Source: Anaerolineales bacterium
GTDB taxonomy: Bacteria; Chloroflexota; Anaerolineae; Anaerolineales; Villigracilaceae
NCBI GenBank assembly: GCA_016789025.1
Contig: JAEURC010000050.1
Span: forward strand, 1-64,000
Length of the DNA stretch: 64,000 bases
Direction of reading: 5' to 3'
The translations under genes were made by a program, and so were the position numbers. Below are positions 1-9,336 of this stretch, in pieces; the first letter of the stretch is position 1; each line of letters begins with the position of its first letter. The notes beneath the pieces were generated by a model that did not search any database, was not told the DNA's origin, and saw only the letters and a program-made list of their open reading frames with translations.

Positions 1-1
1 A

Positions 2-1630
2 GAGGCTGTCTTGCGGATCAACACCGGTACCTATCCCGATGTGATCGACCCGCAGAAATCCTCCTTCGTCAATGAAATTGGTCACCTCGACAAGATCTAC
101 ATGGGCTTGACCACATTGAACGAAAAACTCGAAACCGTCCCTGGCGCTGCTGAGTCATGGACGTTCAATGATGACGCCACCCAGTTGGTCTTCACCCTGA
201 AGCCCGGTCTGGTCTATAGCGACGGATCCGTGCTCAACGCCAAGCGCTTTGAGTATTCCTTCCAACGCAACATCGACCCCACCACCGCTGGTGAATACGC
301 CTCCATCACCGACGAGATCGTTGGCGCTCCTGAATGGCGCGCCGCCGACACCGCCGCTGAAGGATATGACCCCGAAACCTTCAAGGCCGCGTTGGGCGTC
401 AAAGCCTCGCATGCCGATGGCTCTGCCTGTGCTGACTATGAAGACACCGCCTGCGATACCCTCACCTTGAACTTCTCGAAGCCCGCCCCGTACTTCGCGA
501 CCATCGCAGGTATCTGGGTTGGTTATCCTGCTAAGGAAGAGAACATTGCCGAAGGCGGAGACATCTGGTGGACCAGCTCCAAGTTCCAAGTTGGTAACGG
601 ACCCTTCATCTGGAAGAGCGTGGACCCGTTCGTCAAGTCCGTCTTTGTCCCGAACCCCAACTTCGTGGGCGGCGCCGTGCCTACCTTCTCGATGGAATAT
701 AGCTACATCACAGATTCCGCTGTGGCTTTTGAAGCCTACCTCAACAACGAGTTCGATATCGTTGCTTCCGTAGCGGAAGACCTCCCTGTGATCGACGCTG
801 ACGCGGACCTGACCGCCCAGCACGTGAAGTATGCTGGCTCGTGCACGATCAAGATCCAGTACAGCTTCCACCCCACCTGGAACGGCCAGCCGAACCCCTT
901 CACCGACAAGAAAGTCCGCGAAGCCTTCGCTTTGGCGTTCGATGCCGAATCCTGGGTTCGTGACGTGGATGGCTCCCTCTCCCTGGCGACCTGGACATGG
1001 ATTCCCCCCGGATATCCTGGATACGATGCCAACACCCCGTTGCACTTCGATCCGGAAGCCGCGAAAGCCGCCCTTGCCGCCGCCTCTGAACCTTTCAACT
1101 CTGCTGAAAAGCTGAACGCGTTGGGACTCAAGATGGCATTCTCTGACTCAGCCCGCAACCGCCAACGCCATGAGTGGATCGCCGCTCAATACAAGGAAAT
1201 TCTGGGTGTGGATCTGGCGCTCGACCCGGTTGAGCCCACCACCTACACTGCCATCCAGAAAGATCCGGACACCTACCCGCTTCTCTCTCGTGGCGGCTGG
1301 TGCGCGGACTATGCGGACCAACAAAACTGGTTGAGCGTGTACTGGCGCACAGGCACCTTCTCTGATCGCTGGGGCTATTCCAATCCTGAATTCGATGCCC
1401 TGGTGGATGAAGCGGATACCACGATCGATACCGCCAAGCGCGCTGAATTGTATGCCCAAGCCCAGCAAATCCTGCTCAATGATATCCCTGGCGCTTTCGG
1501 TTATAACTCGCTCAATCACTACCTGGTGAAACCGTGGGTGCAGGGTTTCCTGACCACCCCGCAAGATCACATGTTCCCCGGCGATCTCACACCGTGGACG
1601 ATCACCATCGACACCTCAATGATCCCGTAA
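2..1630 (+). CDS. Peptide-type ABC transporter substrate-binding protein (5' end outside window)
   Basis: This is the 3' part of a family 5 (SBP_bac_5) solute receptor, which captures oligopeptides or similar solutes outside the membrane and delivers them to a DppBC-type permease. The reading frame is open to the left edge, so the start and signal peptide are missing. The visible protein begins near the first conserved lobe and keeps the canonical order: 'TYPDVIDPQ' early, the lobe-II motif 'KKVREAFALAFD' around residue 300, and a C-terminal tail ending 'TIDTSMIP'. It is followed by a strong hairpin and two permease genes. No ATPase genes follow before the next terminator, so ATPases are probably shared from elsewhere. 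The solute is unknown. Confidence 0.93.
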   Translation, partial: EAVLRINTGTYPDVIDPQKSSFVNEIGHLDKIYMGLTTLNEKLETVPGAAESWTFNDDATQLVFTLKPGLVYSDGSVLNAKRFEYSFQRNIDPTTAGEYASITDEIVGAPEWRAADTAAEGYDPETFKAALGVKASHADGSACADYEDTACDTLTLNFSKPAPYFATIAGIWVGYPAKEENIAEGGDIWWTSSKFQVGNGPFIWKSVDPFVKSVFVPNPNFVGGAVPTFSMEYSYITDSAVAFEAYLNNEFDIVASVAEDLPVIDADADLTAQHVKYAGSCTIKIQYSFHPTWNGQPNPFTDKKVREAFALAFDAESWVRDVDGSLSLATWTWIPPGYPGYDANTPLHFDPEAAKAALAAASEPFNSAEKLNALGLKMAFSDSARNRQRHEWIAAQYKEILGVDLALDPVEPTTYTAIQKDPDTYPLLSRGGWCADYADQQNWLSVYWRTGTFSDRWGYSNPEFDALVDEADTTIDTAKRAELYAQAQQILLNDIPGAFGYNSLNHYLVKPWVQGFLTTPQDHMFPGDLTPWTITIDTSMIP

Positions 1631-1657
1631 GTCTGGCGTTTCATTGAACTGAACTAC

Positions 1658-1689
1658 CTGGGACGGGGAACCGCGGTTCCCCGTCCCAG
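1658..1689 (+). promoter_or_regulatory. Perfect hairpin between receptor and permease genes
   Basis: A 32-base perfect palindrome with arms CTGGGACGGGGAACC and its complement lies 28 bases after the receptor stop. No strong T-run follows directly. Such hairpins after receptor genes often protect the receptor mRNA or partly terminate, giving more receptor than permease. That role is inferred from position. Confidence 0.7.
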
Positions 1690-1761
1690 ACCTTGCTTTT
1701 GTATGCAATCTTTTGAATTTTGCCGCGCGGTTGTTTTTATTCCGTTCGCAAGCGAGTTACC

Positions 1762-2763
1762 ATGACCACCTACATCATCCGAAGATTACTTTGGCTAATT
1801 CCTGTTCTGCTCACCGTCTCCGCAGTGACGTTCGTGGTCATGCGCAACGCTCCAGGTGGTCCTTGGGATACTGACGCGGAACGTCGTCAGGTGGATGCCG
1901 CCACCGCGAAATCGCTGGCGGCTTATTATGGGCTGGATAAGCCCATGTGGCGGCAATTTTATGCCTATGTCATTGGCGATACGAACAGTCAGACCAAAGA
2001 ATGGGTCTGCGGCGTCGTCTGTGGCAACCTGGGTCCTTCCTATCGTCAGCGCGGCCGAACAGTGCAGAATATTTTGTTTTCCCCTCCGGAAGGTAAAACG
2101 TTCTGGCAAAGCCGTTTTGGGTATTCCATCCGTCTTGGTGTACTGGCGCTTTCCATGGCGATTTTTATCGGCATTCCATTGGGTATCATTGCCGCGTTGA
2201 AACAAAACACCATTGTCGATTACGCCGCCTTGTTCATCGCGACCAGCGGCATATCGGTGCCCAGTTTTGTGCTCGCAATTTTTTTGATCATTATTTTTGC
2301 TTCGCGCCTGCATTGGATCGATATCGTCGTGGACGATTGGACACAGATCAAGTACTGGTTCATGCCCATGGCGGTGTTGGGTTTCGGTACGCTGGCATAC
2401 ACTGCCCGTCTGACGCGCTCTTCCATGCTGGAGGTGATGCGACAGGATTACGTTCGCACCGCGCGCGCCAAAGGGCTCGCGGAACGGATCGTGATCTTCA
2501 TCCACATGCTCAAGAACGCGCTTATCCCCGTCATCACGATCCTCGGTCCCGCGCTGGCTGGGTTGGTTACCGGCTCATTCATCATCGAAACGATGTTCAG
2601 TTTTCCGGGAATGGGGCGCGCCTATGTGCAGGCAATCGGTCAGCGCGATTACTCCATGATCATGGGAACCACCCTCGTCTATGCCTTGCTGGTCGCGGTC
2701 GCTAATTTGAGCGTTGATATTATTTATGTGTTTATCGATCCGCGCATCCGCCTGGAAGAATAA
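1762..2763 (+). CDS. Peptide-type ABC transporter permease, DppB family
   Basis: This integral membrane permease forms half of the channel of a peptide or nickel-type ABC importer. The protein (333 residues from this start) opens with 'MTTYIIRRLLWLIPVLL', the usual DppB first helix, followed by 'NAPGGPWD'. The BPD cytoplasmic loop 'RTARAKGLAERIVIFIHMLK' that contacts the ATPase is near residue 235, and 'DPRIRLEE' ends the protein. I chose ATG 1762 because the family begins at this helix. A TTG at 1720 would add 14 unconserved residues. The DppC-type partner starts 11 bases downstream, so the two are co-transcribed. Confidence 0.94.
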   Translation: MTTYIIRRLLWLIPVLLTVSAVTFVVMRNAPGGPWDTDAERRQVDAATAKSLAAYYGLDKPMWRQFYAYVIGDTNSQTKEWVCGVVCGNLGPSYRQRGRTVQNILFSPPEGKTFWQSRFGYSIRLGVLALSMAIFIGIPLGIIAALKQNTIVDYAALFIATSGISVPSFVLAIFLIIIFASRLHWIDIVVDDWTQIKYWFMPMAVLGFGTLAYTARLTRSSMLEVMRQDYVRTARAKGLAERIVIFIHMLKNALIPVITILGPALAGLVTGSFIIETMFSFPGMGRAYVQAIGQRDYSMIMGTTLVYALLVAVANLSVDIIYVFIDPRIRLEE

Positions 2764-2774
2764 AAGGACTTGAT

Positions 2775-3761
2775 ATGACCGCTCAAACTACAGCGTCTGG
2801 TAAGATCGCCGAATTCAACGATGTTTTTCGCCCAAGTAAAAGTCTGGGGCAGGAAGCCTGGTCGAGGTTGGTTCGTAACAAAGCGTCCATGTTCGGTTTG
2901 GTCATAATCGTCTTCTTCATCTTCATGGCGGCGTTTGCATCGGTCATTTCCCCGATGAACCCGCTTGAATTGCATGGCGGAAAACGATTTCTCCCTCCGC
3001 CCTTTGATCAGGGCGCGACGAATATCAAAGCCGAACCGGAGTTCTTACTCGGCACCGATTCTCTGGGGCGTGATACCCTCAGCCGAACCATCTATGGCGC
3101 GCGGGTTTCCATGGTGGTCGGTTTTCTTCCCACGATCATTATCCTCCTGCTGGGAACTACGGTCGGCATGTTGGCAGGATATATTGGCGGCCACACCGAC
3201 AACTTCCTCATGCGCTTGACCGATGTGATTTATGCGTTTCCAGACCTGCTGTTCTTCATCATCATCATGGTTGCCCTGCGCGATACGTTTATCGGGCAGT
3301 TTATGAACGGGTTGGTGTTGTTGTTTGCCGCGCTCGCCATTGTGAATTGGGTGGGTGTGGCGCGCCTCGTGCGCGGGCAGGTCTTGTCTGTCAAGCAGAA
3401 GGAATTTGTTGAAGCCGCCCGTTGTATCGGCGCCAAAGACAACCGCATTATGCTCCGCCATATCCTCCCCAACTGCCTCAGCCCGTTGATCGTCAGCGCG
3501 GCGTTTCAAATACCGGGCCTCATCATAACCGAGGCCATCCTCGGTTATTTGGGGGTTGGCTTACGCCCCGCCACCGACAGCGCCAGTTTCTTTATTACCA
3601 GTTGGGGCGCGCTCATGCTGGATGGGCAGTCCGCCATCAACTCACAACCATACCTGTTGCTGGCACCCGCCATCTGTGTTGCATTGGTTGTGCTTGCCTT
3701 TACTTTTCTCGGCGACGGCTTGCGCGACGCGCTCGATCCTCGCATGCGTGGCACGCAATAG
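2775..3761 (+). CDS. Peptide-type ABC transporter permease, DppC family
   Basis: This is the second membrane subunit of the importer, pairing with the DppB-type protein just upstream. The 328-residue protein has a soluble N-terminal stretch, a first helix near residues 35-60, the family motif 'LGTDSLGRDTLSRTIYG' near residue 95, and the ATPase-contact loop 'EAARCIGAKDNRIMLRHILP' near residue 215. It ends 'DGLRDALDPRMRG', typical of DppC. An AAAGGA ribosome site sits upstream of ATG 2775. It is the last gene of this operon, because a clear terminator follows and no ATPase genes are present here. Confidence 0.95.
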   Translation: MTAQTTASGKIAEFNDVFRPSKSLGQEAWSRLVRNKASMFGLVIIVFFIFMAAFASVISPMNPLELHGGKRFLPPPFDQGATNIKAEPEFLLGTDSLGRDTLSRTIYGARVSMVVGFLPTIIILLLGTTVGMLAGYIGGHTDNFLMRLTDVIYAFPDLLFFIIIMVALRDTFIGQFMNGLVLLFAALAIVNWVGVARLVRGQVLSVKQKEFVEAARCIGAKDNRIMLRHILPNCLSPLIVSAAFQIPGLIITEAILGYLGVGLRPATDSASFFITSWGALMLDGQSAINSQPYLLLAPAICVALVVLAFTFLGDGLRDALDPRMRGTQ

Positions 3762-3782
3762 ATTATCGATTGGTTTTTTCTG

Positions 3783-3813
3783 ACACCCCGACATCTAGAG
3801 TTGGGGTGTTTTT
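3783..3813 (+). terminator. Rho-independent terminator after first transporter operon
   Basis: Arms ACACCCC and GGGGTGT close a short loop and run into TTTTTC. It sits 21 bases after the DppC-type stop codon and separates this operon from the promoter at 3912. Confidence 0.85.
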
Positions 3814-3911
3814 CTGAAAAGTAAACCCCTCTGGAGAACTGTTTTTTGGCAATACCAGGGTTCCGTTTCCTTAAATACAAGTCGTTTTCTCGCGATTCTC
3901 TGGTATTACCG

Positions 3912-3939
3912 TTGACGCTCGAATAGAATTGGATATAAT
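3912..3939 (+). promoter_or_regulatory. Sigma-70-type promoter of second transporter operon
   Basis: TTGACG (3912-3917) and TATAAT (3934-3939) are spaced by 16 bases. Transcription would start near 3946, leaving a leader of about 155 bases before the receptor gene at 4102. The early leader can fold with CGGACA/TGTCCG and CTAG/CTAG arms (about 3957-3993). The leader matches no riboswitch class I recognise. Confidence 0.75.
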
Positions 3940-4101
3940 TCCGCTACCTATGAGCCGGACACAGTGTCTAGTCCTATATCTAGCGCTGTCCGATGATGAA
4001 TCCAATGATTCAGAAAGGAGTGTTGCGGGGAACCAACCAACCATCTCATTCGAACGTTCACATCAAAAAATTCAAATCAAAATTTGTAGGAGAGAAATCC
4101 A

Positions 4102-5976
4102 ATGTCCAAGAATCGAACTATGATCGTTCTCGGGTTGCTCGTAATCGCAAGCATGGTTCTTTCGGCTTGCGGTACGCCCGCTCCCGCCGAGCCGGCTGAA
4201 CCCATCGTGGTGACTCAGGAAGTCGTCGTGACCGAGGTTGTGGAAGTGGAGCGCGAAGCGTTCACCACGCCGCACCCGATCCTCAGCGACCTCAAGGTCC
4301 GCCAGGCGCTTTCGTACTGCACTAACAAGTCTGACCTGCTCGCCTCGGTTTACCCTCTTACCGACGAAACCACTCGCGCGAACCTCGTCATGCACACCTT
4401 CATCCCGCGCGATCACTGGGCGTATGCCGGCGATGACAATATCACCATCTATGCGTTCGATCCCGCTGCGGGCCAAGCGTTGCTCGATGAAGCCGGCTGG
4501 ACCCTCGCCGAAGGCGCATCCTTCCGCACCAATGCCAATGGCGATGAACTGGCTTTGCAGTTCACCACCACCAGCGCCGCCTTCCGCCAGACCTGGGCTG
4601 CGATCTGGGAACAGCAAATGGCCGACTGTGGCGTTCGCGTCGTCCGCTTGCATGCTCCCGCCTCCTGGTGGTTCGGCGATACCACGGGTATTGCCCGCCG
4701 CGACTATGAACTCGGCGCGTTTGCCTGGGTTGGCCAGGCCGATCCCGGCGGACAGACCCTGTATGCTTGCGATCAGATTCCCGCCCCCAATAACGGCTGG
4801 GAAGGTCAAAATGCCATGGGCTGGTGTAACGAAGCCGCCAGCACGAACATTAAATTGGCGAACAACACCCTTGTGAAAGATGAACGTATTGCTGCATATA
4901 CTATCGTCCAGCAGGAATTCACTAAGGATGTCCCGAGCATTCCGCTCTTCAACCGCACCGACACCTATGCATACAATGCCGCGTTGACCGGCCTCGAACC
5001 GAAACCGGGCGAACCGTATTACACCTACAACGTTTCGGATTGGGCGCTCGAAGGCTCCGACACCATCATCATGGGCTTCACGCAGGAACCCGCCTCGCTC
5101 TTCACCCTCGTGGAAGACGCGTTCGTATCGCAATTGGCGTATACGCTCATCCGCCCGAACCAATCCACCGGCTTGAACTATGACTTCCAGGCTCAGTTGG
5201 TTAAGCAATTGCCCACCATCGAAAATGGTGGTACCACTAACAATGATGTGGAAGTGTCCGAAGGCACCAAAGTTGTGGATGTTAATGGCGATGTGGTCGA
5301 CCTCGCGGCTGGCGTCAAAGTCAAGAACGCGGCTGGCGAAGAAGTCGAATTCACTGGCGGCACCGTGATGATGAAACAGTTGGTCTCCCGCTTCGATCTG
5401 ATTGACGGACTCACCTGGGAAGACGGCACGCCCGTTTCTGCCGCCGACCTCGAACTGGGCCAAAAGATCTCCTGCGATCCCGAATCCGGCGCGACCTCCT
5501 TCATCGTCTGTGATAAGACAGCCAGCGCCACATTCGATGGCGTTGGATACACCCAGACCTGGGTTCCCGGCGTTCAAGACCCGCTATACTTCCTCCCTGT
5601 GTGGCCCATCTACCCCGCTCATCAGTTGGGTGATGTTCCCGCCAAAGACTGGGCGACCAACCCGCTTGTCGCTGAAACCCCGCTTTCCTACGGTCCGTAC
5701 AAGATCGTGGGCTGGGAAAAGGGCGTCAAGATGGAATTCACAGCCAACGAATTCTGGCCCGGTGGCGTTGCCACCCCGAATATCGTGATCCAGATCATCA
5801 CGCCCGAATCGCAGGAAACCCTCCTGCTCGGCGGTGAGATCGACATCCTCGATTCAACCTCCCTCGTTGGTCTGACCGAAACGCTTGTCGCCGCTGAAGG
5901 CGAAGGCAAGATCAAAACCATTGTGGAACCAAGCGCCACCTGGGAACACATCGATATCTCCCTGTTCGTTCGCTAA
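4102..5976 (+). CDS. Lipoprotein solute receptor with circularly permuted SBP_bac_5 fold
   Basis: This is a lipoprotein receptor of a peptide-type ABC importer. A signal peptide ends in the lipobox LSAC (Cys23), followed by a Pro/Val-rich linker to about residue 52. The order of the mature halves is swapped relative to the family. The segment that normally lies in the middle, 'HPILSDLKVRQALSYC', comes first at about residue 55 and runs through the usual C-terminal part ('DVPSIPLFNR') to about residue 315. Then the usual N-terminal start appears ('TIIMGFTQEPASLF'), followed by 'LIDGLTWEDGTPVSAADL' and 'PLSYGPYKIVGWEKG'. The protein ends where lobe II would normally begin. GGAGAG precedes ATG 4102. 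A permease and ATPase set follows. The receptor family is clear, and the permutation is read from motif order. Confidence 0.92.
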   Translation: MSKNRTMIVLGLLVIASMVLSACGTPAPAEPAEPIVVTQEVVVTEVVEVEREAFTTPHPILSDLKVRQALSYCTNKSDLLASVYPLTDETTRANLVMHTFIPRDHWAYAGDDNITIYAFDPAAGQALLDEAGWTLAEGASFRTNANGDELALQFTTTSAAFRQTWAAIWEQQMADCGVRVVRLHAPASWWFGDTTGIARRDYELGAFAWVGQADPGGQTLYACDQIPAPNNGWEGQNAMGWCNEAASTNIKLANNTLVKDERIAAYTIVQQEFTKDVPSIPLFNRTDTYAYNAALTGLEPKPGEPYYTYNVSDWALEGSDTIIMGFTQEPASLFTLVEDAFVSQLAYTLIRPNQSTGLNYDFQAQLVKQLPTIENGGTTNNDVEVSEGTKVVDVNGDVVDLAAGVKVKNAAGEEVEFTGGTVMMKQLVSRFDLIDGLTWEDGTPVSAADLELGQKISCDPESGATSFIVCDKTASATFDGVGYTQTWVPGVQDPLYFLPVWPIYPAHQLGDVPAKDWATNPLVAETPLSYGPYKIVGWEKGVKMEFTANEFWPGGVATPNIVIQIITPESQETLLLGGEIDILDSTSLVGLTETLVAAEGEGKIKTIVEPSATWEHIDISLFVR

Positions 5977-6002
5977 TTTGAACGAATACGCGTGCTAAAA
6001 TG

Positions 6003-6030
6003 AAGGTGTGCCTCGCAAGAGGCACACCTT
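6003..6030 (+). promoter_or_regulatory. Stable hairpin with GCAA loop plus TATAAT, receptor-permease gap
   Basis: Twelve-base perfect arms (AAGGTGTGCCTC and complement) close a GCAA tetraloop. A TATAAT lies at 6033-6038, three bases after the stem. No T-run follows, so I read it as an mRNA-stabilising or attenuating hairpin rather than a full terminator. The TATAAT could be an internal promoter with the palindrome over its -35 area. Confidence 0.65.
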
Positions 6031-6054
6031 CCTATAATGTCAAGAGGTTTCACT

Positions 6055-7257
6055 ATGACAGCCTATTTCATTCGACGTATCTTTCAAATGATTTTAGTGG
6101 TATTGATTTCAGCGGTCGCTTCGTATGCGCTGTTGAACCTTGCCCCCGGCGGACCTCTCCAGGGCTTGCGTCAGATTCAACAAGGCGGGCGTTTTCAAAT
6201 TACCGAAGATGATATCGCGCGCATCCGCGCTTATTTTGAATTGGATTTATTTTTGCCTTATCGATTTACCCGTTGGTTGATCGGCGAACCGCGCGGACCC
6301 CTCGTGATCGGCGGACAGGAATATTTTTCCGATCTAAAAGTGGGCTGTAGAAAACCGATCGAATCTGAAAAACTGAACGAAGATACCGGGGAATTTGAAT
6401 CGATCATTACCGGTTGCAAAGAAGACGTGTTTCTGAAAGATCTGGTGGGGCGCCGCACCAGCCGGGGCGTTCTGTTCGGCGATTTTGGATTATCGTGGAA
6501 GGTTCTGCGCGATCGCCCGGTGACCGAACTTCTGGCGAGCCGTATCCCAAAAACGATCCAATTGATCGGTTTGCAATCCCTACTTTCGATCCTCATTGGC
6601 ATCCCGCTTGGGGTTTATTCCGCCATACGTCAATACTCTCGTTTTGATTACATCTTTACATCGCTCGCATTCATGGGCTCTGCCATGCCGACTTTCTTCT
6701 TCGGCATTTTGTTGATCCTCGCATTTTCCATCATCCCGAAAGATGCCGGCTGGATGTATCTGCCAGCCGGGCTATCCGAATCGATCCGCGATTATTCCAT
6801 TCCCATCATCGGGGCTGTGGAGGCGGGGTCGCTCAAAGACCGCTTTCTGCATCTCGTGCTCCCGCTCAGCGTGTTGACCATGGTAAACATCGCGGGTTGG
6901 AGCCGCTTCGTCCGCGCCAGCATGCTCGAGGTAATGCGTCAGGATTACGTGCGCACCGCGCGCGCCAAGGGATTGTCTGAACGCGTGGTGATCATGAGGC
7001 ACGCCTTCCGCAACGCGCTCATCCCATTCATCACCATTGTGGTCTTCACCCTGCCTGGTCTATTCGGCGGCGCCATCATTACAGAAAGTATCTTCGCCTG
7101 GCCCGGCATGGGGTTGTTGTACATCAAAGCCCTGGGAGACTTTGATTACCCGGTGGCGATGTCTATCTTCTTCATTCTTGCCGTGCTGACCGTCATTGCC
7201 ACCCTGCTCAGGGATGTGCTGTACACGCTCGTCGATCCAAGAATCCGATTGTCGTAA
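6055..7257 (+). CDS. Peptide-type ABC transporter permease, DppB family (long form)
   Basis: This channel subunit pairs with the DppC-type protein just downstream and is served by the permuted receptor. It has about 400 residues, longer than the usual 310-340, because a soluble loop between helices 1 and 2 is expanded (about residues 40-165, including 'LKVGCRKPIESEKL'). It opens 'MTAYFIRRIFQMILVVL', has 'NLAPGGPLQ' near residue 35, and carries the ATPase loop 'RTARAKGLSERVVIMRHAFR' near residue 300. ATG 6055 is preferred over ATG 6037 because AAGAGG lies at proper distance and the family starts here. Confidence 0.93.
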   Translation: MTAYFIRRIFQMILVVLISAVASYALLNLAPGGPLQGLRQIQQGGRFQITEDDIARIRAYFELDLFLPYRFTRWLIGEPRGPLVIGGQEYFSDLKVGCRKPIESEKLNEDTGEFESIITGCKEDVFLKDLVGRRTSRGVLFGDFGLSWKVLRDRPVTELLASRIPKTIQLIGLQSLLSILIGIPLGVYSAIRQYSRFDYIFTSLAFMGSAMPTFFFGILLILAFSIIPKDAGWMYLPAGLSESIRDYSIPIIGAVEAGSLKDRFLHLVLPLSVLTMVNIAGWSRFVRASMLEVMRQDYVRTARAKGLSERVVIMRHAFRNALIPFITIVVFTLPGLFGGAIITESIFAWPGMGLLYIKALGDFDYPVAMSIFFILAVLTVIATLLRDVLYTLVDPRIRLS

Positions 7258-7272
7258 CGAGGTCTTTCTCTC

Positions 7273-8268
7273 ATGTCTGCCGCACAGGTCGCATCCCTTT
7301 CACCCGAAGCCGTTACCATCGAGGAACGTTCGCCGTTCCAGATCGTCATGCGCCGTTTCCAGCGTCACCGCCTGGCGATGATCTCGCTCGTCATCATGCT
7401 GGTGATGTTCATGATCACCATCCTCGCGCCGTATATTGCCCCCTTTGAAATCCAGGAACTCTCGGTCAATAAATATTTTGTTCCCTGGGGAACCGTAGAC
7501 GCGGAAACGGGTCGCGTGCACCACATGGGCACCGATCATATCGGGCGCGATTACTTCTCCCGCCTGATCTATGCCGGGCGCATCTCGCTAACGGTCGCCA
7601 TCCTGTCGGTTCTCATCTCCGAGACGATCGGCATCGTCATCGGAGCGATCTCTGGCTTCTTCGGCGGGTGGATCGACACCATCCTCATGCGGTTTGTCGA
7701 ATTCATGCTGACGATTCCACAACTGCCATTGCTTTTGATCATCTCCTCCATGCTCTTGCGCAACGAAGAACTGATCGCCATTCCGGACCCGGTCTTGAAG
7801 TTTATGGGCGATATCCTTCTGCTCAGCCCGCGCGATTCGCGCAATGCCGTGCTGATCGTGTTGGTCCTGGCGGGTTTCGGCTGGTTGAGCGCGGCGCAGT
7901 TGATGCGCGGAACTGTGCTTTCCCTGCGCGAACAAACTTTCGTTGAAGCCTCGCGTTCGCTGGGGGCGTCAAACTTCCGCATCATCCTGCGCGATATGAT
8001 CCCCAACGCCATGGCGCCCATCATCGTGGATGCATCCCTCGGCTTGGCGGGCTACATTGTAGGCGAAGCCGCTCTTGCCTTTTTAGGTTTCGGGATTCAA
8101 GATCCCGTTCCCACGTGGGGGAATATGCTTGCCGCTTCACAACAGTTTATGCTGGACCGCCCGTGGTTGCCACTCGTGCCGGGTTTGCCCATCTTCCTCT
8201 GCTCCCTTGCCTTCAACTACATCGGCGACGGCTTGCGCGATGCGCTCGACCCGCGCCTTAAGTTGTAA
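7273..8268 (+). CDS. Peptide-type ABC transporter permease, DppC family
   Basis: This is the partner permease of the DppB-type gene 15 bases upstream. The 331-residue protein has the first helix near residues 35-60, the motif 'MGTDHIGRDYFSRLIYAGR' near residue 85, the ATPase loop 'EASRSLGASNFRIILRDMIP' near residue 225, and the ending 'DGLRDALDPRLKL'. It lies in the middle of a five-gene operon (receptor, B, C, D, F), the standard order for dipeptide/oligopeptide importers. Confidence 0.95.
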   Translation: MSAAQVASLSPEAVTIEERSPFQIVMRRFQRHRLAMISLVIMLVMFMITILAPYIAPFEIQELSVNKYFVPWGTVDAETGRVHHMGTDHIGRDYFSRLIYAGRISLTVAILSVLISETIGIVIGAISGFFGGWIDTILMRFVEFMLTIPQLPLLLIISSMLLRNEELIAIPDPVLKFMGDILLLSPRDSRNAVLIVLVLAGFGWLSAAQLMRGTVLSLREQTFVEASRSLGASNFRIILRDMIPNAMAPIIVDASLGLAGYIVGEAALAFLGFGIQDPVPTWGNMLAASQQFMLDRPWLPLVPGLPIFLCSLAFNYIGDGLRDALDPRLKL

Positions 8269-8289
8269 TTTCTTTCTTCGGAGACTTCC

Positions 8290-9327
8290 GTGACTGATAC
8301 AAAAGAAGCACAGAAACCCCTGCTTGAGGTCCGAAACCTTCAAACCCATTTCTTCACCGAAGACGGGGTGGTGAGAGCGGTGGACGGCGTCGACATCACG
8401 GTGTACCCCGGTGAAGTGCTGGGCATCGTGGGCGAATCGGGATGCGGCAAGAGCGTCACATCGCTTTCCATCATGAGGTTGATCGGACAGCCCGGAAAAG
8501 TGGTAGGCGGCGAGATCCTATTCGATGGCAAGGATTTGCTAAAACTTCCCGAATCTGAAATGATGACGGTGCGCGGCAACCGCATTTCGATGATCTTCCA
8601 ACAACCCCAAACTTCGCTGAACCCGGTCTTCCGCGTGGGCGAGCAGATCGGCGAGGTGCTGAACGTTCACCAGGATTTCGGCAAGGAAGCCGCGCAAAAA
8701 CGCACCGTTGAATTGCTCAAACTGGTGGGCATTCCCGACGCCGAACGCCGCGCCGAAGCCTTCCCGCACGAACTCTCCGGCGGTATGGCACAGCGCGTAA
8801 TGATCGCCATGGCGCTTGCCTGTCTCCCCGATTTGTTGATCGCCGATGAACCGACGACCGCGCTCGACGTGACGATTCAAGCCCAAATTTTGGATCTGAT
8901 GCGGAACATGCGCGAACAATTCGGTTCGGCGGTTATCCTCATCACGCACGATCTCGGCGTTATTGCCGAAATGGCAGATCGCGTCGCGGTCATGTACGCC
9001 GGCGAGATCGTCGAACAGACGAGTGTGCTCAGCCTTTTCAAAGAACCTTTGCATCCCTACACTAAAGGGTTGATCGGCTCGACGCCTGTGCTTGGGCGGG
9101 TGCGTGAAAAACTGGATGTGATCCCCGGCGCGGTTCCTAATCTCGTCAACCTGCCGAAGGGATGTCGTTTTGCGCCGCGTTGCGCCGCGCGCGTTCAACA
9201 CAACCTCGCCATTTGTACCGAACAAGACCCCGACCTGATTCAATACAACGAGAACCACATCATACGCTGTTGGCTGTATCAGGATTCCAGCCAGCACACC
9301 GCGCCCCTCAAAAATCCATCTACCTAG
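8290..9327 (+). CDS. Peptide-type ABC transporter ATPase, DppD family
   Basis: This cytoplasmic ATPase energises the importer together with the DppF-type protein downstream. The 345-residue protein has Walker A 'GESGCGKS' near residue 50, the signature 'LSGGMAQRV' near 163, Walker B '[12 protein letters not shown]' near 181 and the switch His in 'LITHDLGV'. It ends with the oligopeptide-ATPase tail containing '[11 protein letters not shown]'. It starts at GTG 8290, preceded by CGGAGA at good spacing, since no ATG lies near the conserved N-terminus. A close paralogue is at 12613. Confidence 0.95.
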   Translation: MTDTKEAQKPLLEVRNLQTHFFTEDGVVRAVDGVDITVYPGEVLGIVGESGCGKSVTSLSIMRLIGQPGKVVGGEILFDGKDLLKLPESEMMTVRGNRISMIFQQPQTSLNPVFRVGEQIGEVLNVHQDFGKEAAQKRTVELLKLVGIPDAERRAEAFPHELSGGMAQRVMIAMALACLPDLLIADEPTTALDVTIQAQILDLMRNMREQFGSAVILITHDLGVIAEMADRVAVMYAGEIVEQTSVLSLFKEPLHPYTKGLIGSTPVLGRVREKLDVIPGAVPNLVNLPKGCRFAPRCAARVQHNLAICTEQDPDLIQYNENHIIRCWLYQDSSQHTAPLKNPST

Positions 9328-9336
9328 AGTGAAATC

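Noticed and set aside
3946-4101. Riboswitch in the leader of the permuted receptor
   Set aside because: The leader can fold locally, but no aptamer class I recognise matches.
4072-5577. 501-codon open frame on the minus strand
   Set aside because: It lies entirely opposite the permuted receptor gene. Long antisense frames are common here because of the codon bias of the real gene. No family motif is visible.
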